Assembly (NCBI GenBank): GCA_023137655.1 | Contig: JAGLOT010000035.1 | Location: forward strand, 1-6,673 | Source of the DNA: Nanobdellota archaeon | GTDB taxonomy: Archaea > Nanobdellota > Nanobdellia > Woesearchaeales > BS150m-G63 | Length of the DNA: 6,673 bases | Direction of reading: 5' to 3' | Shown here: positions 1-5,359 of the stretch, piece after piece | Layout of the letters: each line of letters begins with the position of its first letter | Position numbering within the stretch: the stretch's first letter is position 1 | The notes under the pieces: generated by a model | What the model was told of the DNA's origin: nothing | Seen by the model: the letters and a program-made list of their open reading frames with translations, nothing else | The model's database searches: none | Position numbers and translations under genes: made by a program

Positions 1-331
1 TCACAGAAAAAAGATTATCACCATTTATGGCTACAAAATCCCCTTCTATTTCACCTTTAAGTAATTTAATTGCAGAACCAGAACCTAATATTTCTGTTTG
101 CTCAATAACTTTAACATCCCAGCCATTTATAACCAAAAACTCTTCTATTAACTCTTTCAAATATCCAACAATTACTATGATTTCTTCATAACCTGCTTCT
201 TTCACATTTGTTAAAAGATAATGTAAAAATGGTTTTCCGTTCAATAATATCATTGGCTTCGGTACCTCTTTTGTCAAGGGCAACATCCGAGTCCCTTTAC
301 CTGCAGCCATTATTGCTATTGTTTTAGTCAT
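1..331 (-). CDS. Sugar-phosphate nucleotidyltransferase, N-terminal part (truncated by window edge)
   Basis: The 110 visible residues form the start of a Rossmann-like NTP-transferase domain, which joins an NTP to a sugar 1-phosphate to make an NDP-sugar plus pyrophosphate in the cytoplasm. Seen: a beta strand TKTIAIMAA (2-10), the nucleotide-binding signature GKGTRM..LT...PKP (11-27), NGKPFLHYLL (31-40), the ILGSGSAI stretch (81-88) in the place of the family's LGTAxA segment, and NGDN (103-106), whose Asp normally binds the metal. The start ATG at 331 is supported by a TATA box 26 bases upstream and by the family N-terminus. The family is clear, but the sugar and nucleotide are not: glucose-1-phosphate thymidylyl/uridylyltransferase and archaeal GlmU-like enzymes all fit. 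The missing C-terminus (a left-handed beta-helix acetyltransferase or not) would decide. It has its own promoter, so it is not simply the tail of the PRC-barrel transcript. Confidence 0.93.
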   Translation of the reverse strand, partial: MTKTIAIMAAGKGTRMLPLTKEVPKPMILLNGKPFLHYLLTNVKEAGYEEIIVIVGYLKELIEEFLVINGWDVKVIEQTEILGSGSAIKLLKGEIEGDFVAINGDNLFSV

Positions 332-353
332 AGAGAAAAGATTGCATTTATAA

Positions 354-361
354 TTTATAAA
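354..361 (-). promoter_or_regulatory. TATA box of the nucleotidyltransferase gene, leaderless
   Basis: On the minus strand TTTATAAA runs from 361 to 354, centred about 26 bases before the ATG at 331. That is the usual archaeal TATA-to-start distance, so transcription probably begins at or next to the start codon, and no Shine-Dalgarno is present. The BRE side is weak (CCTATAA), and a second A/T-rich stretch (TATAAAT) lies just downstream. Confidence 0.6.
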
Positions 362-394
362 TTATAGGGTAAAATTCCACTATAGAGTATAATT

Positions 395-431
395 AAGTTA
401 AAAAGTTAAAAATAATAAGAAAAGTTAAAAA
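395..431. repeat. Three short AAGTTAAAA direct repeats
   Basis: AAGTTAAAA occurs at 395-403, 403-411 and 423-431 in the gap between the nucleotidyltransferase and PRC-barrel genes. The first two are 8 bases apart and the third is 20 further on. They lie 35-70 bases upstream of the nucleotidyltransferase TATA box and could be an upstream site. In such A-rich DNA they may equally be chance. Confidence 0.35.
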
Positions 432-443
432 CAAGAAGATTTC

Positions 444-479
444 CAGAGAAACATACTCTGCAAAGTTTTTTAAAAACTT
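444..479. repeat. Small inverted repeats in the intergenic gap
   Basis: CAGAG (444-448) pairs with CTCTG (456-460) across a 7-base loop. Directly after it, AAGTTTTT (463-470) and AAAAACTT (472-479) form a perfect palindrome around one T. Read on the minus strand, the CAGAG hairpin is followed by pyrimidine-rich sequence, so it could be a second terminator for the PRC-barrel transcript. No other function is visible. Confidence 0.35.
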
Positions 480-505
480 AAAATCTTCAAGTATTATTCT
501 TTTTC

Positions 506-528
506 AAAAAATAAGAAATAAAATAAAT
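506..528 (-). terminator. T-rich termination tract after the PRC-barrel gene
   Basis: Directly after the TAA of the PRC-barrel gene the minus strand runs through several T tracts, ending in TTTTTT. Archaeal RNA polymerase commonly stops at such U-rich runs without a strong hairpin. The call rests on composition and position only. Confidence 0.4.
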
Positions 529-530
529 GT

Positions 531-797
531 TTATTCTTCGTCTGAAGCGTTTGTTGGTACAGCTGCTTTACTGATAATCATTATATCGCCAATAGACTTA
601 ACAAGTTGGTGTGGTACAATAACTCCTTTTGCACTGCCTAAAACTTTGCTCAAGAATGAATTTCTTGTTGATTTTACTCTCCAACCAAATATTTTGTTAT
701 TTGTTAAAATTGACTCTTCAATATCTCCAAAATAATCGCCAGTGTCTGTAAATACTTTCATATCGTAGCTGTCTGAAATTTTTTTCATTTTTAACAT
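531..797 (-). CDS. Small PRC-barrel domain protein (88 aa)
   Basis: This is a single-domain PRC-barrel protein. The fold is a small beta barrel found in RimM, photosynthetic reaction-centre H subunits and many short archaeal proteins; in archaea such stand-alone copies are of uncertain function, often proposed to bind RNA or protein partners. Seen: the first strand pair MKVFTDTGDYFGDIEE (13-28), the middle strand GWRVKST (near 41-47) and the closing VIVPHQLVKSIGDIMII (62-78), the usual PRC-barrel ending, then a polar acidic tail (NASDEE). I start it at 797, not at the upstream in-frame ATG at 818, because GGAGGG (810-805) lies inside the first codons of the longer version and is spaced 7 bases from the ATG at 797. 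It is divergent from traB. A leader of about 43 bases with a strong Shine-Dalgarno sets it apart from the leaderless neighbours. Confidence 0.88.
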   Translation of the reverse strand: MLKMKKISDSYDMKVFTDTGDYFGDIEESILTNNKIFGWRVKSTRNSFLSKVLGSAKGVIVPHQLVKSIGDIMIISKAAVPTNASDEE

Positions 798-804
798 CTT
801 TTTG

Positions 805-810
805 CCCTCC
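805..810 (-). promoter_or_regulatory. Shine-Dalgarno GGAGGG deciding the PRC-barrel start
   Basis: On the minus strand GGAGGG (810 to 805) is followed by 7 bases and then ATG at 797. It is the strongest ribosome-binding site in the window and makes the alternative start at 818 unlikely, since that start would place the site inside the coding sequence. Confidence 0.8.
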
Positions 811-862
811 TTAAACATATATGTAATTATGAATATTTATATTTATTATTAATCTGCACTAA

Positions 863-878
863 TATTTAAAGCTTTTCG
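863..878 (-). promoter_or_regulatory. BRE/TATA promoter of the PRC-barrel gene
   Basis: The minus strand reads CGAAAAGC (878-871, BRE-like) and then TTTAAATA (870-863, TATA box). This is a near-textbook archaeal promoter and predicts a start near 840 with a leader of about 43 bases. A second A/T-rich candidate lies at about 836-848 and would give a leader under 20 bases. The BRE lies in one arm of the small palindrome at 872-886. Confidence 0.55.
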
Positions 879-890
879 TAGAAAAGGTTT
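868..890. repeat. Palindrome over the PRC-barrel promoter
   Basis: CTTTTC (872-877) and GAAAAG (881-886) form a 6-base inverted repeat with a 3-base centre. Read on the minus strand from 890 to 864 it matches the traB palindrome (1036-1061) at most positions: AAA, two C/G, TTTTC, a variable centre, GAAAA, G/C, CTTTAAA. It covers the BRE of the PRC-barrel gene, so it is a candidate operator related to the one at traB. Confidence 0.5.
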
Positions 891-920
891 AGTCTGCAGA
901 ATTTCATAGGAATCTGGTGA

Positions 921-1030
921 TTAAAGATTAGGGAAATGGTTTGCATTTCCAAATATTTAAGCCTGGTTTTTGAAGGGCTGAAGAAACCTTAAAGGGCTTG
1001 TTCTTTTTGCAGAATTTACAAAATTATTCT
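921..1030 (+). repeat. Left copy of a ~110-base inverted repeat flanking traB
   Basis: This stretch recurs in inverted orientation at 1814-1917. The core 956-994 is identical over 39 bases to the reverse complement of 1846-1884. Outside the core the match continues with a few differences and a 3-base indel, as far as TTAAAGATT (921-929) on one side and the GAATTTACAAAATTAT segment (1012-1027) on the other. At its outer end is an imperfect hairpin: 921-938 against 944-960, about 15 paired positions with a GTTTG loop. It has no open reading frame, no transposase and no clear target-site duplication. A small non-autonomous element, or the relic of a duplicated promoter region, are both possible. 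Confidence 0.75.
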
Positions 1031-1033
1031 AGA

Positions 1034-1060
1034 TTAAAGGTTTTCGAAGAAAACCTTTAA
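1034..1060. repeat. Perfect 12-base palindrome overlapping the traB promoter
   Basis: TTAAAGGTTTTC (1034-1045) and GAAAACCTTTAA (1049-1060) are exact inverted arms around a GAA centre. The right arm contains the BRE-like GAAAACC and the first bases of the TATA box. A dimeric repressor bound here would block TBP/TFB. Alternatively the palindrome is the inner terminal hairpin of the adjoining repeat element. Confidence 0.75.
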
Positions 1061-1062
1061 AA
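1049..1062 (+). promoter_or_regulatory. BRE/TATA promoter of traB, leaderless
   Basis: GAAAACC (1049-1055) precedes TTTAAAA (1056-1062), whose centre lies about 26 bases before the ATG at 1086. The spacing predicts a leaderless mRNA, and there is no Shine-Dalgarno near the start codon. Confidence 0.6.
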
Positions 1063-1085
1063 GCTCGTTATTATTAAATCAAAGA

Positions 1086-1802
1086 ATGGATTACAAAAAT
1101 CTAACTATTGTGGGCACATCCCATATATCCAAAAAAAGTATTAAGGCTGTAAAAGAAGCCATAGCCTCTATATCTCCAGATATGGTAGCAATTGAATTAG
1201 ATAAAAGACGACTTCCAGCATTAATTGAAAAAAAGAAAAACAAAAGCAATAGTCTCCCTTCAATTACAAATATCAAATACATTGGAGTGCAAGGATATTT
1301 ATTCTCATTACTAGGTGCATATGTAGAGAGAAAATTAGGGAATATAACAGGTGTTTCTCCAGGCGATGAAATGCTTACTGCATATAAAATAGCCAAAAAA
1401 GAAAAAAGAAAACTTGCACTGGTTGATCAAGACATTCAAATAACCCTCAAAAGATTATCAAAAAGTATAACCTTGAAAGAAAGATGGCATTTCTTTGTAG
1501 ATATAATAAAGGCATTATTTGGTATTAAAGATAAATTAGTTAAGGGATTTGATATTGCAGGAGTTCCAGAAGAAGAACTTATCCAAGAAATTCTTAAAAT
1601 AGTTAAGGCAAGATATCCTTCAATCTACAAGGTTCTAATATATGAAAGAAATAAGGTAATTTCCAAAAATTTATTTATTTTAATGCAAAACCACAAAAAA
1701 GTTGTTGCAGTTCTAGGTGCAGGGCATAAAGAAGAAGTAATTGAAATGATTAAAGATCGAGAAATTTTACATTTTGCCCAAAATCAAGTCAAAAATTCAT
1801 AA
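1086..1802 (+). CDS. TraB/PrgY-family protein, short soluble form
   Basis: This 238-residue protein belongs to the TraB/PrgY family, related to TIKI and the EreA/ChaN-like putative metal-dependent hydrolases. Enterococcal PrgY/TraB blocks a peptide pheromone; the archaeal members have no settled role. Seen in order: GTSH (10-13), ELDKRR (37-42), GDEM (93-96), LVDQDI (112-117), ERN (187-189) and VVAVLGAGH (206-214). The two GxxH motifs and the acidic ELD are the putative metal or active-site residues. Usual members are nearer 380-400 residues because of a C-terminal membrane domain; this one stops soon after GAGH and has no clear membrane segment. The frame after the stop does not encode hydrophobic sequence, so this is a short form and not a simple nonsense break. 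The start at 1086 is supported by the TATA box and by GTSH falling close to the N-terminus. The gene lies alone between two inverted repeat copies. Confidence 0.9.
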   Translation: MDYKNLTIVGTSHISKKSIKAVKEAIASISPDMVAIELDKRRLPALIEKKKNKSNSLPSITNIKYIGVQGYLFSLLGAYVERKLGNITGVSPGDEMLTAYKIAKKEKRKLALVDQDIQITLKRLSKSITLKERWHFFVDIIKALFGIKDKLVKGFDIAGVPEEELIQEILKIVKARYPSIYKVLIYERNKVISKNLFILMQNHKKVVAVLGAGHKEEVIEMIKDREILHFAQNQVKNS

Positions 1803-1813
1803 AGATTAAATCT

Positions 1814-1917
1814 GAAGAATTTACAAAATTATGCAAAAACAAGTTCTTTAAGGTTTCTTCAGCCCTTCAAAAACCAGGCTTAAAGATTTGAAATATTCTA
1901 GATTCCCAAATCTTTAA
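1814..1917 (-). repeat. Right copy of the inverted repeat flanking traB
   Basis: This is the inverted partner of 921-1030, with the 39-base identical core at 1846-1884. It begins a few bases after the traB stop codon and ends in the S2P promoter. Its outer hairpin is exact: TTAAAGATTTG (1880-1890) against CAAATCTTTAA (1907-1917), with a 16-base loop. AGAATTTACAAAATTAT (1816-1832) is present in the same, not the inverted, orientation as in the left copy. The 12-base palindrome found beside the left copy has no counterpart here beyond AGATTAAATCT (1803-1813). Confidence 0.75.
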
Positions 1918-1920
1918 AAA
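1913..1920 (+). promoter_or_regulatory. TATA box of the S2P operon, leaderless
   Basis: TTTAAAAA is centred about 26 bases before the ATG at 1943, so the mRNA is probably leaderless. The box overlaps the right arm (1907-1917) of the 11-base inverted repeat that ends the right repeat copy. The repeat therefore supplies part of this promoter. Confidence 0.55.
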
Positions 1921-1942
1921 GGTTTAAATCTAAATTAATAAA

Positions 1943-2695
1943 ATGGGCCTGAATGATTTTAAATACAGATTAAAAAAGAATTTTAAGTTTAATAAAGATG
2001 AGCTAGTTGGGATTGTTGCAATAGCTATTGCATTTGGTTTCATTGCTTCATTTAGAGAATGGGGCTATGGTGATGAATTTGAATTATTCGTTGGCCTAAG
2101 AAATCTCATAAATGCAACAATCATTTCTTTTCTAGCTATTCTAACCCATGAAGTAGGCCATAAAGTATTCGCTATTTCAAAAGGATATACAGTTTCATTC
2201 AAACCCTGGTGGTCTGGAATGTTAATTGCTATTGTACTCTGTTTTATGTCTAGGGGACATATTTGGTTCTTTGCTATAAGTGGTATCACAATAAAACAAG
2301 TAGATAGGTTAGCGGTTGGAAAATATAGGTATGGTATGAGGCCAAAAGATATTTTACTTATTGCGCTTGCAGGGCCTGTAGCAAGTATAATCCTTGCAAC
2401 ATTAATCAAAACACCATCTGTTTGGTTTTCAAATCTCCCATTCAATTTAACTTTAATAAATAAAGCATTTACCATAAACTGGGCAATTGCTGTATTCAAC
2501 CTTCTACCAATTCCACCATTAGATGGTATCCATATATTATTCACTTCTAGATTAACATATGCAACAATTCTTGGATTTGTAATTGGTTATGGTGCACTAT
2601 TATATTTCGGAATATACTCCTGGATATTAGCAATTGGATTTGCAGCATTAGGATGGTTACTATTCTACTTATTTTTCGAGAGGTCAACATTATGA
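1943..2695 (+). CDS. Site-2 protease family (M50) intramembrane zinc metalloprotease
   Basis: This 250-residue polytopic membrane protein would cleave substrate transmembrane helices inside the bilayer. Seen: a cytoplasmic-looking basic N-terminus (KYRLKKNFKFNK), a first helix (about 21-36), HEVGH (69-73) with the two zinc histidines and catalytic glutamate, ALAGPVAS (141-148), NLLPIPPLDG (186-195) whose Asp194 is the expected third zinc ligand, and two C-terminal helices (about 206-246). All catalytic residues are present, so it should be active. No PDZ or CBS domain is attached, so substrate selection must come from elsewhere. The start at 1943 is supported by a TATA box 26 bases upstream. 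Its TGA overlaps the ATG of the next gene, so the two are co-translated. The natural substrate is unknown; membrane-bound regulators or leftover signal peptides are what the family usually cuts. Confidence 0.93.
   Translation: MGLNDFKYRLKKNFKFNKDELVGIVAIAIAFGFIASFREWGYGDEFELFVGLRNLINATIISFLAILTHEVGHKVFAISKGYTVSFKPWWSGMLIAIVLCFMSRGHIWFFAISGITIKQVDRLAVGKYRYGMRPKDILLIALAGPVASIILATLIKTPSVWFSNLPFNLTLINKAFTINWAIAVFNLLPIPPLDGIHILFTSRLTYATILGFVIGYGALLYFGIYSWILAIGFAALGWLLFYLFFERSTL
2680..2684 (+). promoter_or_regulatory. Shine-Dalgarno GAGGT for the S2P companion gene
   Basis: GAGGT lies 7 bases before the ATG at 2692, inside the end of the S2P gene. It favours 2692 over the in-frame ATG at 2653, which has no such site and would overlap the protease gene by 43 bases. 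Confidence 0.65.
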
Positions 2696-3063
2696 AAATA
2701 ACACAATTAAAATCAAGACTAAAGAAATTTACAAATTCAAAAAAAGCAATGGATTACCAATTTGAATGGCCTGAAATGATTGGTTTTGGTTTACTTGTTA
2801 TTGGACTATTACTCTCGTTAAGTTTAGGTAGCAAATTTCTAACCTATATTGTTTCATTCTTATTTGGATTGTTCTTTGGAAGAATCTGGTATCAAAGAAG
2901 AAAAGATAGAAAAATTCCATATGTTATAATTATCTCTGGCTTTGTAATTGGTTATATGTTTGGTAGTTATTATGGAAATAGATTTGTAACACTTATTATG
3001 TTTCTATTAGGTGGCGCAATAAGTTATTATATCCATAGAAAAGGTTGGATCCTGCCAAAATAG
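2692..3063 (+). CDS. Four-helix membrane protein paired with the site-2 protease (unknown function)
   Basis: I do not recognise this 123-residue protein. It has a basic amphipathic N-terminus (MKITQLKSRLKKFTNSKK) and four predicted membrane helices near 29-46, 49-67, 75-93 and 97-114. A basic linker, QRRKDRK (68-74), lies between helices 2 and 3. The halves resemble each other: KFLTYIVSFLFG...YQRRK (48-71) against RFVTLIMFLLGG...YIHRKG (97-118), suggesting an internal duplication of a two-helix hairpin. The glycine- and aromatic-rich helices suit tight packing. There are no catalytic motifs. The start at 2692 overlaps the S2P stop as ATGA and has a GAGGT site; this coupling suggests fixed stoichiometry with the protease. 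A regulator, chaperone or scaffold of S2P is inference only. The gene ends in TAG. Confidence 0.85.
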   Translation: MKITQLKSRLKKFTNSKKAMDYQFEWPEMIGFGLLVIGLLLSLSLGSKFLTYIVSFLFGLFFGRIWYQRRKDRKIPYVIIISGFVIGYMFGSYYGNRFVTLIMFLLGGAISYYIHRKGWILPK

Positions 3064-3145
3064 TAATGTATTTGTAACTCTATACAATTAACACTGGACA
3101 TAGGTCTAATAAAACTATATAAAGCGAAAATTCTCTTTAAATAAA
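3064..3145. other. Short gap between the S2P operon and hef
   Basis: These 82 bases hold no gene. No strong hairpin or T tract follows the S2P companion stop, so where that transcript ends is unclear and some read-through into hef is possible. The hef promoter occupies 3109-3123. Confidence 0.5.
3109..3123 (+). promoter_or_regulatory. BRE/TATA promoter of hef, leaderless
   Basis: ATAAAAC (3109-3115, BRE-like) precedes TATATAAA (3116-3123), the cleanest TATA box in the window. It is centred about 26 bases before the ATG at 3146, and no Shine-Dalgarno is present, so a leaderless message is expected. Confidence 0.7.
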
Positions 3146-5359
3146 ATGATTAAAAATTTCAAACCCAGAATTTACCAGGAAGCAATCCTAAATACTGCTG
3201 CCCTAAAAAATACATTGGTAGTTCTGCCAACAGGACTTGGAAAAACTCTTGTATTTCTCATGCTTGCTGCCTTAAGAATTCAACATTATCCCAAATCTAA
3301 AATTCTTCTGGTAGGGCCAACAAAACCCTTAATTGATCAATATTTTAGCACATTCAAAGAACATCTAGAAATTGATGAAAAAGACATGGCAATCTTCACA
3401 GGGGAAGTTAAACCCGCAGATAGAATTGAACTATGGAAAAAATCAAAAATAATATTCAGCACACCCCAAAGCATTGAAAATGATATATTATCAAACAGGA
3501 TTTCTCTAGAAGATGTTTCCCTGCTTGGAATTGATGAAGCACACCGAGCTGTAAGTAATTATTCCTATGTTTGGGTTACAAAACAATATAATAAAACTGC
3601 AAAATATCCCAGAATTCTTGGCCTAACTGCATCTCCGGGTTCTGACATGGAAAAAATAACTGAAGTTTGCAAAAACTTATTTATAGAAGAAATTGAAGTA
3701 AGAACTGAAAATGATTCTGATGTAAAACCATATGTTCAAGAAACAGAAATTTTATGGGTTGAAGTTGAACTTCCAAAAGAACTTAAAAATGTCAAAGTTT
3801 ATTTTGATAGAGCGGTAAAAGAAAGATTAACAAAGCTAAAATCCTGGGGAATATTACAAAAACCAATTAGCTATGTTAGTAAAACTGAACTTTTAAGAAT
3901 GCAAGCTTATCTTCACAAGGATGCAGTAAGTGCAGGCAATGACAATAATCTGTGGCAATCAATTTCTATTGTTGCTGAAATAATTAAATTATTACATGCT
4001 TCTGAATTACTTGAATCTCAAGGATTATCTCCATTATACGAATACTGTAGCAAAATTGTTTCTTCTTCTGCTACATCCAAAGTTAGGGCAGTTAAAAATG
4101 TCGTACAAGATCCAAATTTCAAAGCAGCCTACATATTAATTCAAACATTAAAAGAACAATCATTTATGCATCCTAAACTAGAAAAACTAAAAGATATTGT
4201 TTTAAGAAATTCTAAAAAACCAAATGAAAAAACAATTGTCTTTACCCAATATAGAGATTCGGGTGTAAAAATTACAAAAGAATTAAATAAAATAAATAAT
4301 ATTCATGCAGAATTATTTGTTGGGCAACAGAAAAAAGGTAACACTGGAATGTCTCAAAAAAAACAAAAAGAAATGCTTGATAAATTTCGTGCTTCCGAAT
4401 TTAATATTCTAGTTGCAACATCCATTGCAGAAGAAGGTCTTGATATTCCCAAAGTAAGTAATGTTATTTTTTATGAACCTGTCCCTTCTGCAATTAGGCA
4501 CATTCAAAGGAGGGGAAGAACTGGTAGGCAAGAAAAAGGCCATGTACTAATTTTAATGACTAAAGGAACAAGAGATGAGGCATTCAAATGGGGTGCACAT
4601 CACAAACAAAAAAGAATGTATAGGACCTTAGAAAACATCAAAAATAGTGTAAATTCTCCAATCAAAAAAGCAGAAATAAATCCCAATAAAGATTTAAAAG
4701 AGTTTATGAAAAATGAAATTCTAATATTTATTGATCAAAGAGAAAGAAGTTCAGATATTGCACGAGCATTAAAAGATAAGGGTGTAACAATAAAAGTTGA
4801 ACAATTAAAAGCAGGAGATATTGTTTGTAGTGACAATGTTGCTGTTGAATTAAAAAAAGTTGATGATTTTGTTAACTCCATAATTGATGGTAGATTATTA
4901 GAACAAATGAAAAAATTAAAAGAAAATTATAAATGCCCTTTACTAATAATTGAAGGGACCCAGGATATCTATACTGTAAGAAGAATGCATCCCCATGCAA
5001 TCCAAGGAATGCTTGCAACTATAACTGTGAATTATGGGATCCCAATTCTTTATACAAAAAATGCAGAAGAGACTGCATCCATATTATACATAATAGCGAA
5101 AAGGGAACAAGAAAATAGTAAAAATTATTTCTCTCCACATTTTAATAAACAAAATCTTTCACTAAAAGAACATCAAGAATATATTGTTAGTTCTTTGCCA
5201 AATATTGGGCCAGTTGCAGCAAAAGAGTTATTGAAAAAGTTTGGAAATGTTAAGGATATAATTAATGCTGATGAAAAAGAATTAATTAAAGTTGAAAATA
5301 TTGCTAAGACAAAAGCGAAAAGACTTAGAGAAGTTCTCGATTCTAATTATGAAAAATAA
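3146..5359 (+). CDS. hef: Hef: FANCM-like helicase fused to XPF-type nuclease
   Basis: Hef unwinds and cuts branched DNA at stalled replication forks; it is the archaeal relative of FANCM and XPF/MUS81. Seen in order: SF2 helicase RecA domain 1 with the Q-motif region PRIYQ (7-11), Walker A PTGLGKT (28-34), TPQS (106-109), DEAH (130-133) and TAS (161-163); a helical insert (about 200-345), typical of Hef/FANCM; RecA domain 2 with VFTQYR (365-370), ATSIAEEGLDIP (424-435) and QRRGRTGR (454-461). The XPF nuclease fold (about 524-655) has FIDQRE (528-533), GD (557-558) and VELKKVDDF (567-575). A double helix-hairpin-helix follows (about 682-732, PNIGPVAAKELL). At 737 residues it matches full-length Hef, with no break. 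Oddity: the nuclease signature ERKxxxD reads ELKKVDD here, with Leu569 in place of Arg; the acidic metal ligands and Lys570 remain. The start at 3146 is fixed by the TATA spacing. It is monocistronic and convergent with htpX. Confidence 0.96.
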   Translation: MIKNFKPRIYQEAILNTAALKNTLVVLPTGLGKTLVFLMLAALRIQHYPKSKILLVGPTKPLIDQYFSTFKEHLEIDEKDMAIFTGEVKPADRIELWKKSKIIFSTPQSIENDILSNRISLEDVSLLGIDEAHRAVSNYSYVWVTKQYNKTAKYPRILGLTASPGSDMEKITEVCKNLFIEEIEVRTENDSDVKPYVQETEILWVEVELPKELKNVKVYFDRAVKERLTKLKSWGILQKPISYVSKTELLRMQAYLHKDAVSAGNDNNLWQSISIVAEIIKLLHASELLESQGLSPLYEYCSKIVSSSATSKVRAVKNVVQDPNFKAAYILIQTLKEQSFMHPKLEKLKDIVLRNSKKPNEKTIVFTQYRDSGVKITKELNKINNIHAELFVGQQKKGNTGMSQKKQKEMLDKFRASEFNILVATSIAEEGLDIPKVSNVIFYEPVPSAIRHIQRRGRTGRQEKGHVLILMTKGTRDEAFKWGAHHKQKRMYRTLENIKNSVNSPIKKAEINPNKDLKEFMKNEILIFIDQRERSSDIARALKDKGVTIKVEQLKAGDIVCSDNVAVELKKVDDFVNSIIDGRLLEQMKKLKENYKCPLLIIEGTQDIYTVRRMHPHAIQGMLATITVNYGIPILYTKNAEETASILYIIAKREQENSKNYFSPHFNKQNLSLKEHQEYIVSSLPNIGPVAAKELLKKFGNVKDIINADEKELIKVENIAKTKAKRLREVLDSNYEK

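Noticed and set aside
798..818. Upstream in-frame ATG at 818 as the PRC-barrel start
   Set aside because: The GGAGGG ribosome site would lie inside its first codons, and it is ideally spaced for the ATG at 797.
917..981. Possible C/D-box guide RNA in the left repeat (TGATTA ... CTGA)
   Set aside because: The C box does not match RUGAUGA, no internal C'/D' pair was found, and the right copy lacks the TGATTA.
959..999. Conserved RNA hairpin in the repeat core (AAGCC pairing with GGCTT)
   Set aside because: The right copy changes GG to AA on one side without a matching change on the other, so the stem is not kept.
1091..1396. Reverse-strand open frame across traB
   Set aside because: It is antisense to conserved TraB motifs and has a low-complexity Leu/Phe run derived from A-rich codons.
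1803..1884. traB interrupted by a stop, with the rest of the domain downstream
   Set aside because: The frame after the stop is polar repeat sequence and encodes no hydrophobic helices.
2065..2544. Long reverse-strand open frame across the S2P gene
   Set aside because: It mirrors a gene with clear catalytic motifs, has no family signature of its own, and no promoter or ribosome site was seen.
2653..2691. In-frame ATG at 2653 as the start of the S2P companion
   Set aside because: It lies 43 bases inside the protease gene with no ribosome site, while 2692 has GAGGT and an ATGA overlap.
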